DNA of 64,000 nt from assembly GCA_943704425.1 (NCBI GenBank), contig CALSCP010000945.1:177450-241449 (forward strand), given 5' to 3'. The stretch is from Ministeria vibrans ATCC 50519. Its lineage: Eukaryota > Opisthokonta > Filasterea. Within the stretch, counting starts at the first letter, position 1, and each line of letters opens with the position of its first letter. The notes below the pieces were generated by a model, which saw only the letters and a program-made list of their open reading frames with translations, was not told where the DNA came from and searched no databases. The position numbers were made by a program, and so were the translations under genes. Below are positions 14,264-25,116 of the stretch, piece after piece.

Positions 14264-14693
14264 TTTTCGAATTATAAAAAAATAATTTGAAATTATTATT
14301 CTTTTTTGATCATCAATAATAATTCATCAAAGCAAACTCCATGCTCAATACCCTCCGTATTCGTACGGAGTACTGAGTCACTATTGAGTATTGAGTGACT
14401 GACTGTCTGACTGTCTGACTCACTCAGACTGAGTGTACTGACGTGACTCACGTGAGCGACATCTGTGATCTGACTAACGTGTCACGTATCTGATGAGTTT
14501 CATTGCTCAAAGCTATCAATTAATTCAATTTTTGTTATCCTTCTCTGGTTGTTTCTTTTCTTGTCGGGCAAACAAAAGGGGTTTTAAATGCAATTACTAT
14601 TTATTTAAGGGATTAGTAGTGGCTATTAAGTGACGCTGAAAATATTTTAATTTTAAATTAGATATATAAAGCAGAATAAGCAAAGGAATTATT
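14264..14693. other. Intergenic with stacked inverted repeats
   Basis: No coding ORF. Positions 14353-14370 form a perfect 7-bp inverted repeat (CTCCGTA/TACGGAG) with a TTCG loop. It is followed at 14374-14460 by a series of short GAGT/ACTC-type inverted repeats. A TATA-like stretch (GATATATAAA, 14661-14670) sits about 25-33 bp upstream of the 5S gene and may be its upstream promoter element. Confidence 0.55.
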
Positions 14694-14811
14694 GTGCGTC
14701 CATATTCACGAGGAAACACGAGTTCTCTTCCGAACACTCAAGTTAAGCTCGTGCAAGCCTTCGCAAGTAATATCGTGGGAGACCAGATGTGAACGGGGGG
14801 TGTCGCACACC
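14694..14811 (+). rRNA. 5S ribosomal RNA
   Basis: A sequence of about 118 nt with 5S features: the 5' GTGCGTCC pairs with the 3' end (GTCGCACAC), the internal promoter A-box region reads AAGTTAAGC, and the C-box region reads GTGGGAGACC. It ends directly at a run of T (14812-14820), the Pol III stop signal. A second copy lies in the opposite orientation at 16236-16353. The short ORF that can be read through it is not a gene. Confidence 0.93.
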
Positions 14812-14836
14812 TTTTTTTTTTGTTTTTTTTTGGTAA
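14812..14836 (+). terminator. Pol III T-run terminator of the 5S gene
   Basis: Nine T residues start one base after the 5S 3' stem, with further T-runs after a single G, as expected for RNA polymerase III termination. Confidence 0.8.
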
Positions 14837-15588
14837 TTTTTTTTTTTCCCATGGCATATAATATTATTATTGTGTCTTCTTCTTCTATTAGGATTAATGT
14901 TGATTGTTGAACTTAAAATTACTTGTAGCTTGACAGATGTGGTATTCTTATCAAGGGTTAAGACTTAGGAGTGATGAGACTGAAGATAAATCAAAACACG
15001 TCTCATTATTAAAATATATTTTTTGACTTTCTTTGCTTTGCTACTCTTCACGACTAAATTAACAATTATTTTGAGTCAGTCGAACACTCTGCCTTGTCTT
15101 AGTCTATTCTTCACTCTTCTGCCGCCATCTGTGTTCGCGTGAACACCCGTCGTGATTCTTGCTTCTTTTTCTCTTGCAACAAGTTTTCTTTTTTTCACTA
15201 TGGTACGGCAACGCGCAATGACAGCATCTGTATCGAATATGGATGTTACAAGCAGCTTGAAGTGTGGGCAGTGGTGAGAAGATGGTGCGACCAGTCGCCG
15301 AGATGGCGTGGGAGTGTCACCATTTTTCGTTTTTTTCATCTGTCGTTCGACCTTTTTTGCGTGCGTCACGCGTCAAACCTCGTCACTGCGCAGGTGATCG
15401 GGTCATTCCTGCGACTCAGCAGACACGTTGCGTCGTCGTGTGCCGTGGCGCGCGTCAATCCGTCTCACTTTATCGACCTGATGTGAATGTTTCTGTCGTT
15501 TTCTTCTTCTTCACATTAATAAATGGGTTGTATTCTTCTTCTTCTTCTTCTTCACATAATCGGACTCAGCAGCCGCCGGTGTCACAGC
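14837..15588. other. Spacer between 5S and Elongin-B-like exons
   Basis: Contains no gene I can support. A 97-codon minus-strand reading frame (15076-15369, with KKRKLVAREKEARI near its end) and a 115-codon plus-strand frame (15139-15486) overlap each other; neither resembles a known family. The missing 5' exon of the Elongin-B-like gene may lie here. A segment at 15515-15550 recurs in inverted orientation near 17113-17149. Confidence 0.4.
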
Positions 15589-16061
15589 AACAGCAGCTGT
15601 ACTTGAGGATAAAACGCAAGAAGTTGACGATTTTTATTGAGACTGCGCACAATGGTATTGCTTCATGACAAAAAGACTCTGTTTTTAACGTGTGTGTGGT
15701 GACGTAGAGCTTGTCAGTGGTTTAAAAGGCAAACTCGACCCTATTGTGAAAGTTGACTCTCAAAAGGTGAAGCAAGTCGTCTGCCAGTGAACGTTTCTAA
15801 CAAATATTTTGATTTTACTAGATTCGACTTGTGCATAAAGGTGTTGCACTGGACGACGCAAGTCCTTTGAGTGCATATCCCGTGCAAAACGACGACGAGG
15901 TGGCGCTGTGCTACAAGGGAGACGGTACTGCCTCTTGTGAATGGGTTGGTGGTGTAGTGTGCTAACATGTGTATTGTTGTTGGACAGATGGCGTGTGGGA
16001 GGATGTGGACATCACGCCCGTGTCGCAGCCCGACGTTGTCGCTCCTGCCGAGGCCGAGTGA
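15589..16061 (+). CDS. Elongin-B-like ubiquitin-fold protein (5' end uncertain)
   Basis: Resembles Elongin B, the ubiquitin-like partner of Elongin C in cullin E3 ligases and transcription elongation factors. Joining four exons (ending near 15655, about 15711-15769, about 15823-15925 and about 15989-16061) gives LYLRIKRKKLTIFIETAHN, then ELVSGLKGKLDPI, KIRLVHKGVALDDASPLSAY and NDDEVALCYKGDDG. The end is WEDVDITPVSQPDVV, which parallels the Elongin B C-terminus (acidic, then a proline-rich PDV motif). The introns are GT-AG and keep frame. No convincing ATG lies just upstream, so a first exon is missing; 15589 marks only the first codon I trust. A generic ubiquitin-like protein is the alternative. 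Confidence 0.65.
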
Positions 16062-16235
16062 ATCATTAAAAGTTGTTATAAAGAGTTTTGTTTGACGCAC
16101 ACACACGCAAAAAAAAGGCTTGAGTGATTCCTTTCAATCAACGAAACGAATTGTGATGAATAATAAAAATAATAATAATAAAGTCTTACAAAAAAGAATA
16201 AAAATAAAAGTCTTACAAACAAAAAAAACAAAAAA

Positions 16236-16353
16236 GGTGTGCGACACCCCCCGTTCACATCTGGTCTCCCACGATATTACTTGCGAAGGCTTGCACGAGC
16301 TTAACTTGAGTGTTCGGAAGAGAACTCGTGTTTCCTCGTGAATATGGACGCAC
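16236..16353 (-). rRNA. 5S ribosomal RNA, second copy
   Basis: Reverse complement of the 5S gene at 14694-14811, with the same ends and internal boxes and no difference that I noticed. It is followed on the minus strand by TTTTTTGTTTTTTTTG (16235 downwards), again a Pol III terminator. The two copies converge, with the Elongin-B-like gene between them. Confidence 0.93.
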
Positions 16354-17468
16354 AAGAACAAAGTCGCTCTTTTGTGCATCAAACCCTCATTTTAAAATGC
16401 AAGCTCAAAACTGCGTGTTGTTTTGAAGATAATATGTGATGAAATCAACTAATTGTGCCTCTGAGACCGTTTGATTGACTCTGGCGCTTTTACAAAAGGC
16501 GTTTTTGTTTCAGCTTTTGGTGAGACGTGAGTGGCACACTGGCACACTGTCTCGGACAGACGTACGTCATAGTTTACTGTTCATACAGACCCTTTCGCTC
16601 GTATCTCCATTTCAGAGTGTTATTGTTCAGCAGGAGTGATGTGAGTGAACTAAAATTAATAATTCACACTTTTATACACACTTTACACTCTGCTATGTCG
16701 GAGTTCAAGAACTACACGCATCTGGACATTCAGCACGCTGAGTCCTGAGATAGCAAAGAAGGAAGCGCTCCACGGCTCACTGTATTGTCTTTTTTTTGTT
16801 GTTATGACAACCTCTCTTTTCTCACCTCTCTCCCGCGCTTGTAGGTTCACAAACTTCTCGCCTGCCTCGCGTACGTGAATTCGTAAACTATATCTCATGC
16901 AAGGCTATCGTTTTCTCACGTTGTATAAACATACGAAATCGAAACGATGACTTTGTCATAACTTGGTCAACTCCTCGCGATCGACACACGACTCCTCAAA
17001 CAACTGCACAAGAAGTTGGATGGCACATGCAACCTCTTCTTGCGCCCACACCAGACCCACGTTTGAACTTTGCAAGGCGAAAGCTGAAGTCGCCTTCGTT
17101 CTACTAATAATAAGAATAAGAAGAAGAAGAATACAACCCATTTATTAATGATACAGTCACCACGCGAAGACACAGCCAGACCGCCTTGCAAACTCGACCG
17201 AAACTCTAGAGGTAACATGGGAGAACAGTGGCAGGTCATAGTGCTGTGTCGACGCTATCCAGTGAGGCAATCGCAATGGTACGCCATACCCCCAGAGGAG
17301 GCTTAGGGCTCTGACACCATGAAGGTGTCTGTCGGCAAGGAGTGTAAAGTCGAAGTCGTGGTTGAGGCAATCGGATCGGTGGTCGGCGGCGGCAAGTCCA
17401 AATAATAATAATAATAATAATAAGGAGAACAGTGGCAGGTCATAGTGCTAATAATAAGAATAAGAATA

Positions 17469-17512
<44 letters not shown>

Positions 17513-17563
17513 GTAATAATAATAATAATAATAATAAGGTTGTACACTAACAATAATTTCTTT
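16354..17563. other. Gene-poor stretch with repeated fragments
   Basis: No complete gene recognised. On the minus strand, 16956-17106 reads TKATSAFALQSSNVGLVWAQ and on to a stop after a possible acceptor, and could be a lone last exon. On the plus strand, 17217 reads MGEQWQVIVLCRRYPVRQSQ and stops, and 17321 reads MKVSVGKECKVEVVVEAIGS and stops. A 26-bp segment (GGAGAACAGTGGCAGG...) occurs at about 17219 and again at about 17425. Positions 17400-17540 are AAT trinucleotide runs. It looks like relics of duplicated sequence. Confidence 0.4.
17402..17540. repeat. AAT trinucleotide repeat
   Basis: Two AAT runs separated by the second copy of the 26-bp repeated segment, just downstream of the SH2/WH2 gene's stop codon. 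Confidence 0.9.
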
Positions 17564-18132
17564 TCAATCCCACTCATCATCATTCTCGACGTCAGACTCT
17601 TCGTCAGACTGAGGTTCAAGCGCCCCACGTCGACCAAACATGCTCTGGGACAGAAGCGAGCCGAGGTTGAGCGGAGCCGTACCACCAGCAGGAGAGAAGG
17701 ACTGGGACGAGGCAACGACCGGCCGGAGAGCCTTGAGACCCTGGTGGGAGCGGATGGAGTCGAGAAGACCATCGGTGGAAGGGGCAACAACAGCAGCATT
17801 AGCAGCAAAAGCAGTTGCGGGTTTTAGCTTCGTCATGGACAGATTCATGGCAGTAGTGGTGGTCATAGTGCTACCACCTGGGGTACTCTCAGCGAGCAGA
17901 GGTGGCGGCGGAGGCGCAGGGGGCGGAGGAGGACCACCGCCAGCGGGAGGTGCTAGGTCGAGCGCTGGGTCAAGGTCGGGGGCCGTGGTGCCGTTGAGGG
18001 CACGTCCCAGGGTCTGTAGGAGGTCGGACTGGTTGATGTTGGTGAGGCCGTGTTGGTTGAGCAGATCCGACATGAGTTTGGCAGCAATGTCTTCCAGATT
18101 GGGAGGCATGTTGGGAGCGGAGGGGGACGGGG

Positions 18133-18168
<36 letters not shown>

Positions 18169-20047
18169 CTTCAGTAGCATTCGTAGCACCAGTAGCAGCG
18201 ATCGGGGGTGTTGGCGGAAAAAGAGTGGTGGTGGTGGTCTGGGTGAACACACGAGAAGGTGGCGGGGGAGGGGGATTGGTGGTGATAATGGGATTACGTG
18301 TGATGGTGGGCGTCTCGTAGGGATTGGAGTCGTCCATAATCAGCGTGGCCTGGCGACGGGGCGAGTCTTCGTTGGTAGGAGTGTCGGCGGGCGGAGGAGG
18401 GGGCGGGAGTGGGGAATCATCAAGTGGCACAGCTGTGTCGCGTGGAAGGGGCGGAGGCGGAGGGAGCGAGTCAAACAACATTGAGGTGGATCTCTCGACG
18501 CGACTCTGCTCAATCAGTGCCGATGCAGGCGCTTCAACAACACTCACATTAGCGGTTTCTTCCTCCTCCTCACCGCTTTCTTCCTCCTCTTCACTTTCAT
18601 CCTCTTCATCGCTCTCCTCGTCATCGTCACTCTCATCTTCTTCCTCACTCTCATCTTCTTCCTCACTCTCCTCCTCCTCCTCGTCACTCTCCTCCTCTTC
18701 CTCTTCACTCTCCTCCTCCTCCTCCTCCTCCTCTTCTTCTTCCTCCTCAGTGGAGTCTCCCTCCACAATACCCTCCACGTACATCTTCCGTGCCGACTGG
18801 CTTCGGGTGGGCGGAGGTGGACGAAAGCTGACGGGACGGGCCTGAGCGGGTTTGAGTCGCTTTGACGCTGTAAGGAGTTCCTTCTGGAGACCCGTTGGCG
18901 CTGGAGGGGGACGCCTCAGTCGCCCTGCAGCAGCAAGAAGCTCCTTCTGCAGCCCTGTTGGCGGAGGTGTCGAGGGTGTGGGTGTGGAAGGCGTGGCTGG
19001 TGTGGGTATGGAAGGAGAAGGGGAAGGAAGAAAGATGGCATGGTCGTCGAGGTCGGCACGCGATGTGCGACGGGTGGGGACTGCGGGGGCAGACGGGTCG
19101 CTGTCTGCCTTGGAGGGTTGTCTTGGACGGGGTTGTGCGGCCATGAAGGCTGGAGGCATCTCCGAGTCGCTTGTGCGACGGGTGACAGATGGTGGCGCAG
19201 GATCGACTGCCGACTGATTGTGAAAGGTAGAAGGGCCCTTGTCACTGCTGCGTCGTCGAACGAGTGCTGGCGGGTGTTCATTGGCACTGGTTGACGCACT
19301 GTGTCTGTTGGTCATCTTCTGTGCCTGTGATGATGATGGTGGTGGTGGCGGTGGTGGGGATGCACTTGTTGTTGCTGTTGACGGTAAATGCGAGGAGGAG
19401 GCGGGCGAAGAGGTAGACGAGGGACGCGACAGACCCGATTGGTTGACAACATCGCGTGTGAGCAGTGGCTTGCGCGGTGGTCCCGTAGTGGCTGTCGACG
19501 ACGATGGTCGCTGCTCTGCAATGCGCGAACCCTAACAAATGCACACAACAACAATAATGACGACGTTAAATACTCATATAAAACAAAAAAGAAAGCGTGT
19601 TGTGGTGGTACCCTATGAGACGACGCGGATCTTCTGGGAGGCGGCGGCGGAGGTGTTCCGTCGTCATCATCCAATGCACCGTTGGTGGGAGGTCTTGTGC
19701 TGCTGCTGGTAGTAACGGACGAGACTTTGTCGAGGTCTGTTGGCATGAGGGTTTTCATGTCAATCAGGTAGCGAAGGCGACACTGCAAAAAATGAATGAT
19801 ACTATTATTTTACTTCTGTTGCGGTTGCTGCTCAAAAACTTACGATAGACTGTCCCTCGGGAACAAGCGAGTGCTTTTGATAGAACTCGACGAGTTTCTT
19901 AAACGATTTGAAACGGAGCGCACTAAACACGTACCATTGCTACGAGAGGGAGAGAGAGTTTAAGAGAGTTTAAGAGAGTTTAAGAAAGGTACAGAGAGTT
20001 AAACAAAGCGATAGAGAGAGAGAGAGAGAGAAAGAAACAAACAAAGC

Positions 20048-20132
<85 letters not shown>

Positions 20133-20727
20133 AAGAAAGAAAAAAAGCGATAGAGAGAGAGAGAGAAGAGGAAGAAACAAACAAAGCGATAGAGAGGAGA
20201 GAGAGAGACAAAGTGATAGAGAGAGACAAAGTGATAGAGAGAAAGAGAGAGAAATAAAGCGATGAAGAGAAACAAAGTGATGGAGAGAAAGAGAGAGAGA
20301 GAAACAAAGCGATAGAGACAGAGAAAAACACAGTGAAGAGAGACGTGAGAATAGGAGTGGTGCGTTTGCTGTTGAGTGGTGGCACTGTTGACTCGCAGAG
20401 GTTGGTTGTTTGGAGAACGACCCATTTCCCCCTCACCAACGCCACACCACGCTTTAGCATATGCATTTTCACTTCATATCGGACGTTCTGGTGAGGGGAC
20501 GTTGGGCTTTTGGGGAGAAATGGCGAAGGAAATACCAGTAAAAAACAATCACTTCTTACGTCGCTCTTTTCGTCATGGTAGACGCGGAAGCGCTTGACAG
20601 TGCCTTTGTGAGTAACGGAGAGGCAAAAGGCGCCGGGAATCGTGGCGGACGGGGTCGCCAGAAAGGCCCCGTCCAGCGTCGAGTAAGCCGACAGCACTGA
20701 CTTGACAAAGTTTTTGCTTTGGCTCAT
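17564..20727 (-). CDS. SH2-domain, Pro-rich, WH2 protein
   Basis: Probable actin-linked adaptor in four exons (about 20567-20727, about 19845-19938, about 19615-19780, 17564 to about 19532). Exons 1-3 encode an SH2-like domain: DGAFLATPSATIPGAFCLSV, GTVKRFRVYH, then WYVFSALRFKSFKKLVEFYQ and ICRLRYLI. The FLVR position reads FLAT, so the phosphotyrosine-binding arginine is missing. Exon 4 holds long proline tracts (LPPPPPLP), a run of more than 60 Glu/Ser/Asp residues, two near copies of PTGLQKELL, a WH2-like GLLDSIRSHQGLKALRP near the C-terminus and an acidic end (DVENDDEWD). WH2 plus acidic tail recalls WASP-family activators of Arp2/3. Intron 1 carries a GA satellite. Confidence 0.75.
19990..20330 (+). 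repeat. GA satellite with GAAACAAAGCGATAGA units
   Basis: Sits in the first intron of the SH2/WH2 gene. A GA tract is bordered by units with a CAAAGCGATAGAGAGA core (C in place of the T found at other loci). It reads GA on the plus strand. Confidence 0.95.
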
Positions 20728-21105
20728 TGGAATTTGACAGGACGACGCCAGTGGCCAACGAGGCAAACAGAAAGCAGCCAGACAGACAGTCTTGTGACAC
20801 GAGCGAGAGTAAGAGAAAAAGAAATATATGAAGAAGAAGAAGATACGAGAATTAATATATGAATTACATATAGTGACTAGTACATATCAGATCAGTTGTT
20901 CTATTCACGTTCTATTCTTCACAGGGACCTACAGGGCTCACAGGTTGTTGGGGTCTCTTCACCACACAAGATCCGCGCACTCCCGGACAATTTTAAGGCC
21001 ATTTGTTAGTTATTAGTTGTGAGTTGTTTCGGCTTTGTTGGAATTCACTTTGTTGTATTCTGTTGTTTCAGTTTTTATTAATTTTCGCTCTAAAATACTT
21101 GGAAT
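20728..21105. other. Divergent intergenic region
   Basis: Promoter region shared by the SH2/WH2 gene (-) and tubulin cofactor A (+). No ORF or RNA gene recognised. Confidence 0.5.
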
Positions 21106-21824
21106 ATGTCAGACGGAAGGAAAGCACTGCGAATCAAGACGGGCGTGCTGAAGAGGTGTGGCGCTCCCCCTTTGAGCTGTGTGTGTGTGTGTTGGGCCTG
21201 TCCGTTTGTTTGTGCTGTCCGCCTGCACTGCGTCCACCGCCACAGAGCTGTGTGTGCTCCACACATGCCCTGTGCATCCGTGCCCCGGCGTCTTTGTTGC
21301 CCCTTCTTCTTTCTTTGTGTTCCTGTCAGAATCAGTTGAGAAAAAAACGACAACGCTCACTTGTCAAGTTCAGCCTGAAATTGGCCCCTGTTGTCCACGC
21401 ACCCCCGCCTATCCGTTGAAAATCCATCGGTCTGTCACTATGAGATGGACAGATTCGATTGAGACGACCGTGGAGGATACGCCTGTCAAACATCTTTGAG
21501 TGAGTCATCCTCACTCGCACTCACTCTCTGTTGCTCCTTTCTCCACCCACGAACAGGCTCCACAAGGAGATTGAAATGTACACCAAGGAAGCAGACAAGC
21601 ATCGTGCGAAAATCGACGAGATGCACGCAAGCAATGTGGATGCGTATGACATCAAGAAGATGGGGGAGGTCCTCGACGAGACGGCCGCAATGGTGCCCGA
21701 CACACAGCGCCGCCTGGAACGCGCACGGGCGGAGATGGCCGACTTGCTCGAGGCAGAGACGGCACTTGCCTCGTCCGAAGAGTACAAGGCTGCCAAGAGC
21801 ATGTACGACGCGACTGCCGTCTGA
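21106..21824 (+). CDS. Tubulin-binding cofactor A
   Basis: Chaperone that captures beta-tubulin during alpha/beta-tubulin assembly. Exon 1 (21106-21155) encodes MSDGRKALRIKTGVLKR, the typical start with the IKTGVLKR motif. Exon 2 (21557-21824) gives LHKEIEMYTKEADKHRAKI, YDIKKMGEVLDETAAMVPDT and QRRLERARAEM, which form the three-helix coiled coil. About 105 aa, the normal length. The 401-nt intron between them is long for this window and contains no exon I can recognise. Confidence 0.95.
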
Positions 21825-22112
21825 ACCCGTCGAGTAGTCTGTTCCCTGTCTGTACAAATATGTCCATTTAATTTTGGTTTGTTTTGGAAACTATATTGGT
21901 GTATACTAGTCAGCACTCAGTAGGTTGAGTAGCATTCAATGCAAGGAAATTATTACAATTTAAATGTGTTGTTGAGGTTGGTCAACGAGAATTTGTTGTT
22001 TAATTAATCAACCGTATAGTTATAAAAATTATTCACTCTAAAACCCTCACAAAACTTTTCACTTCATTTACAATTAATCAACTTCCTTGGTCTCTTGGTT
22101 CGGTTTCGTCTC

Positions 22113-23029
22113 ATGCATCTTCCAGACGACTTTGGGGCGGAAGAAGGGACTCCCGTGGAGAATGGAGAGGCGGTCTTGGACGAGCTGGACAAGTACGAGT
22201 GATCGCCTGAGCCGCACTCTAAAGCACTCGTCTTATCCTTAGAGCTGTCGGTGCGAAAGGGCCGCCCGACTTGGAGTACATTCTAGTAATGCCTTTTGCT
22301 GTGATCCGCATTCCGTTTACGAACTACGGTATTGAATTGGCGGACGAGACGACTCGAAAGCAGTTCACTCTTGTGTTGAAGGCATCTCGGCCAGCAGCTA
22401 CGGACACGCCGCTGTGCGCTACACCCGTCCCAATGGAGAGCAGATTGTCATGAACATATCAGGAAAGAAGGAGAAGGCAAGTGGCGCGTGCAGTGGAACC
22501 AGATCGATTCGTCAAACGAGACAGTTTCTCTCTGCTTAGAGTTCAATGGTCCAATTTTGTCGACCGTCCGAATATTTCTTTTCGACCAAATTTAGACCCG
22601 CTATTGAACAGAAGGGACTGTACAATCGAACGATGGTCTCCATACGCATAGAAAAGGTGGATCCAGAGAAAATTGAGGCAATGCACAGTTTCTTCCTGTC
22701 CCTTCAGAAGAAAGAGTTTGAAGAGAAGAAGGGTAAACAACCAATAAGATTATTATTAATGGGTGCTTGAAATGATATGTACTCCCCTCCCACACAGTCA
22801 AATTTGAACTGGCATTGGGACCAGTGTACAATCTTGCGCGAATGTTTCTCCCGTTTCTCTCTCAGAGAGGAAACTGCGCATTTTGGACATCGCAGGTATG
22901 CAGCAGACGAAGGAAACACTCTACTGAAATTGTGTTGTTGTGACAGGGTCTTTATGAAGCAGGAGTAACGCGTCACGTTTCAATTTGGCCAAAATCGATT
23001 TTGATTGATATTGTATGAAGAGAGGGAGA
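22113..23029 (+). pseudogene. Unrecognised gene with four frameshifts
   Basis: Exon 1 (22113-22193, MHLPDDFGAEEG) and exon 2 (22243 to about 22733) are clearly coding but change frame four times. The pieces read YILVMPFAVIRIPFTNYG, GISASSYGHAAVRYTRPNGE, GKWRVQWNQID with LEFNGPILSTVRIFLFDQ, and GLYNRTMVSIRIEKVDPEK. Each break is mended by one extra base in a short homopolymer, near 22378, 22462, 22592 and 22617. Later exons (about 22866, then 22947-23029) read ERKLRILDIAG and GLYEAGVTRHVSIWPKS. The intact protein would be about 250 aa. I do not recognise the family. Either the assembly lost bases here or the gene decayed recently. Confidence 0.55.
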
Positions 23030-23114
23030 GAGAGCGAAAGAGAACGAGAGAGAAAGAAGGGAGAAAGAAATAAGTAAGTGATTGAGACTGATTGGCTAAG
23101 CGTAGTTTGAGAAT

Positions 23115-23566
23115 ATGCCAAGAGACAAAACGGACGTAAACATTGTGTATTACCATCGGATTAAGTAAGAGACAAAAAAAGAAAAAAAAGAGAAAGAAAG
23201 AGTCTCTATCTGTCTGGTAACTAAAATTGAGTAGACATGCGAAAATGGCGTATGGGATTGATGCAGAGCCCATTACGGCTGTGGCTCCACTGCAGACACT
23301 GCGCTCCCTCTTTTACTACAACATGGAGCCCTATGCGGTACCGCCGAACTGTTTGCAAACCCTAGCTCCACTTGTTGATACCCCCCTCCCATTCTATAAT
23401 TCAGAAAGCATCCGTGTCCGTCCCCGACTCGTCCACCGTCGCGCAAGTCACAGTCAACCCCAATCCCATTCAGCCGAGTCCCATCCGCAACATTCTAAAT
23501 CACCCACTCTTCATTTTCACCTCAGTCTGCGTCACAGGCGGTATATGCATCCTCAAACTAATGTAA
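23115..23566 (+). CDS. Small tail-anchored membrane protein, unknown
   Basis: Three exons (23115-23164, 23235-23337, 23405-23566) joined in frame give about 104 aa: MPRDKTDVNIVYYHRIKHAK, MAYGIDAEPITAVAPL, KASVSVPDSSTVAQVTV, and a C-terminal hydrophobic segment LFIFTSVCVTGGICILKLM. One C-terminal transmembrane helix with almost no tail after it suggests a tail-anchored protein of ER, mitochondrion or peroxisome. No family recognised. Confidence 0.6.
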
Positions 23567-23712
23567 GCCTTACACGCTCCAACGTAGGAATCCTGTTCCG
23601 CAACTACCGATTCATGGTCGCACCAGCGCGATGGAGCGACCGCCGAGCACGCATATACAAACAAATTGCATGACATAAACACAAACACACACACGGCTGT
23701 ACTCGTCCTATC

Positions 23713-23765
23713 TTCCCGTCTCTCTCTCTCTCTCTATCACTTTGTTTTTCTCTCTCTCTATCACT

Positions 23766-23808
<43 letters not shown>
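23713..23808. repeat. CT satellite, the only copy in this orientation
   Basis: CT-rich tract with TATCACTTTGTTT units, the reverse complement of the GA satellite family. It lies between the small membrane protein and the 3' end of the thiolase gene. Every other long copy in the window reads GA on the plus strand. Confidence 0.9.
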
Positions 23809-23810
23809 GT

Positions 23811-24500
23811 TCAGACGCGCTCAAGAAGGACAGCGATACCCTGGCCGCCACCGATGCAGGCACTGCCCACAGCGTATTGCTCGCCCGTGCGCTGCAGCTC
23901 ATGGCACAAGTGGGCAATGATGCGTGCACCCGACGCGCCCAGGGGGTGTCCGACGGCAATAGCGCCTCCGTTGATGTTGAGCTTGCTCAGTGGGATATCC
24001 AGCTCCTTAGCAACGGCAAGACACTGCGACGCAAAAGCCTCGTTGACTTCAAACTGCGAAATGGCATCCATGCTGACCCCTGTGCGGGCGAGCAGACCGC
24101 GGATGGCTGGAACCGGGCCAATACCCATGACCTTGGGGTCGACGCCCGCCACATACCACCCCACCAGTCGTGCCAGAGGCTTCAGCCCCAGCTCCTTCAC
24201 TGCACTCTCGCTCGCAAGCACATTGGCAGCCGCACCATCACAGATTCCCGACGCGCTTCCTGCCGTCACCGTCCCGTCCTTCTTGAACACCGTCGGCAGC
24301 TTCCCGAGTCCTTCCAGTGTCGTGGCTGCGCGTGGATGCTCGTCCTCTGCAAACGACTCCATTCCCTTTCGCCCTTTCACCTGCACAGGAGCAATCTCCG
24401 CGTCAAATCGCTTTGCCGCAACCGCAGCCGCAAATCGCTGCTGACTCGCCAACGCAAACGCATCCGCATCGCCGCGCGTCAGGCTGTACTGCTCAGCCAG
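23811..24500 (-). CDS. 3-ketoacyl-CoA thiolase (ACAA2 type), C-terminal exon
   Basis: C-terminal half of a mitochondrial-type 3-ketoacyl-CoA thiolase (last step of beta-oxidation). It begins after a TGTGCAG acceptor with LAEQYSLTRGDADAFALASQ and contains LPTVFKKDGTVTAGSASGI, MGIGPVPAI, EVNEAFASQ, the catalytic-His loop GGAIAVGHPLGASGAR and the final catalytic-Cys motif GSACIGGGQGIAVLLE. The missing first half is at 27237-28078 on the same strand; its donor (AEN|GTAAAC) joins this acceptor in phase 0 to give ITAENLAEQYS exactly as in ACAA2. The 2.7 kb between them holds pieces of two other genes and two GA satellites. Confidence 0.93.
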   Translation of the reverse strand: MAEQYSLTRGDADAFALASQQRFAAAVAAKRFDAEIAPVQVKGRKGMESFAEDEHPRAATTLEGLGKLPTVFKKDGTVTAGSASGICDGAAANVLASESAVKELGLKPLARLVGWYVAGVDPKVMGIGPVPAIRGLLARTGVSMDAISQFEVNEAFASQCLAVAKELDIPLSKLNINGGAIAVGHPLGASGARIIAHLCHELQRTGEQYAVGSACIGGGQGIAVLLERV

Positions 24501-24539
24501 CTGCACAGAGATAATAATAAGGATTATTTTAAGTGATAG

Positions 24540-25078
<539 letters not shown>

Positions 25079-25116
25079 GAGTCTCTTTTCTTGTCTTTTC
25101 GCTCTTCTTTTCTTGC

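Noticed and set aside
14692-14910. ORFs overlapping the two 5S genes
   Set aside because: They merely translate the 5S rRNA sequence; the same frame occurs in both copies because the copies are alike.
22113-23029. Programmed +1 frameshifting as in Euplotes
   Set aside because: The shifts are not at AAA-TAA/TAG sites, go in the -1 direction as read, and no other gene in the window needs recoding.
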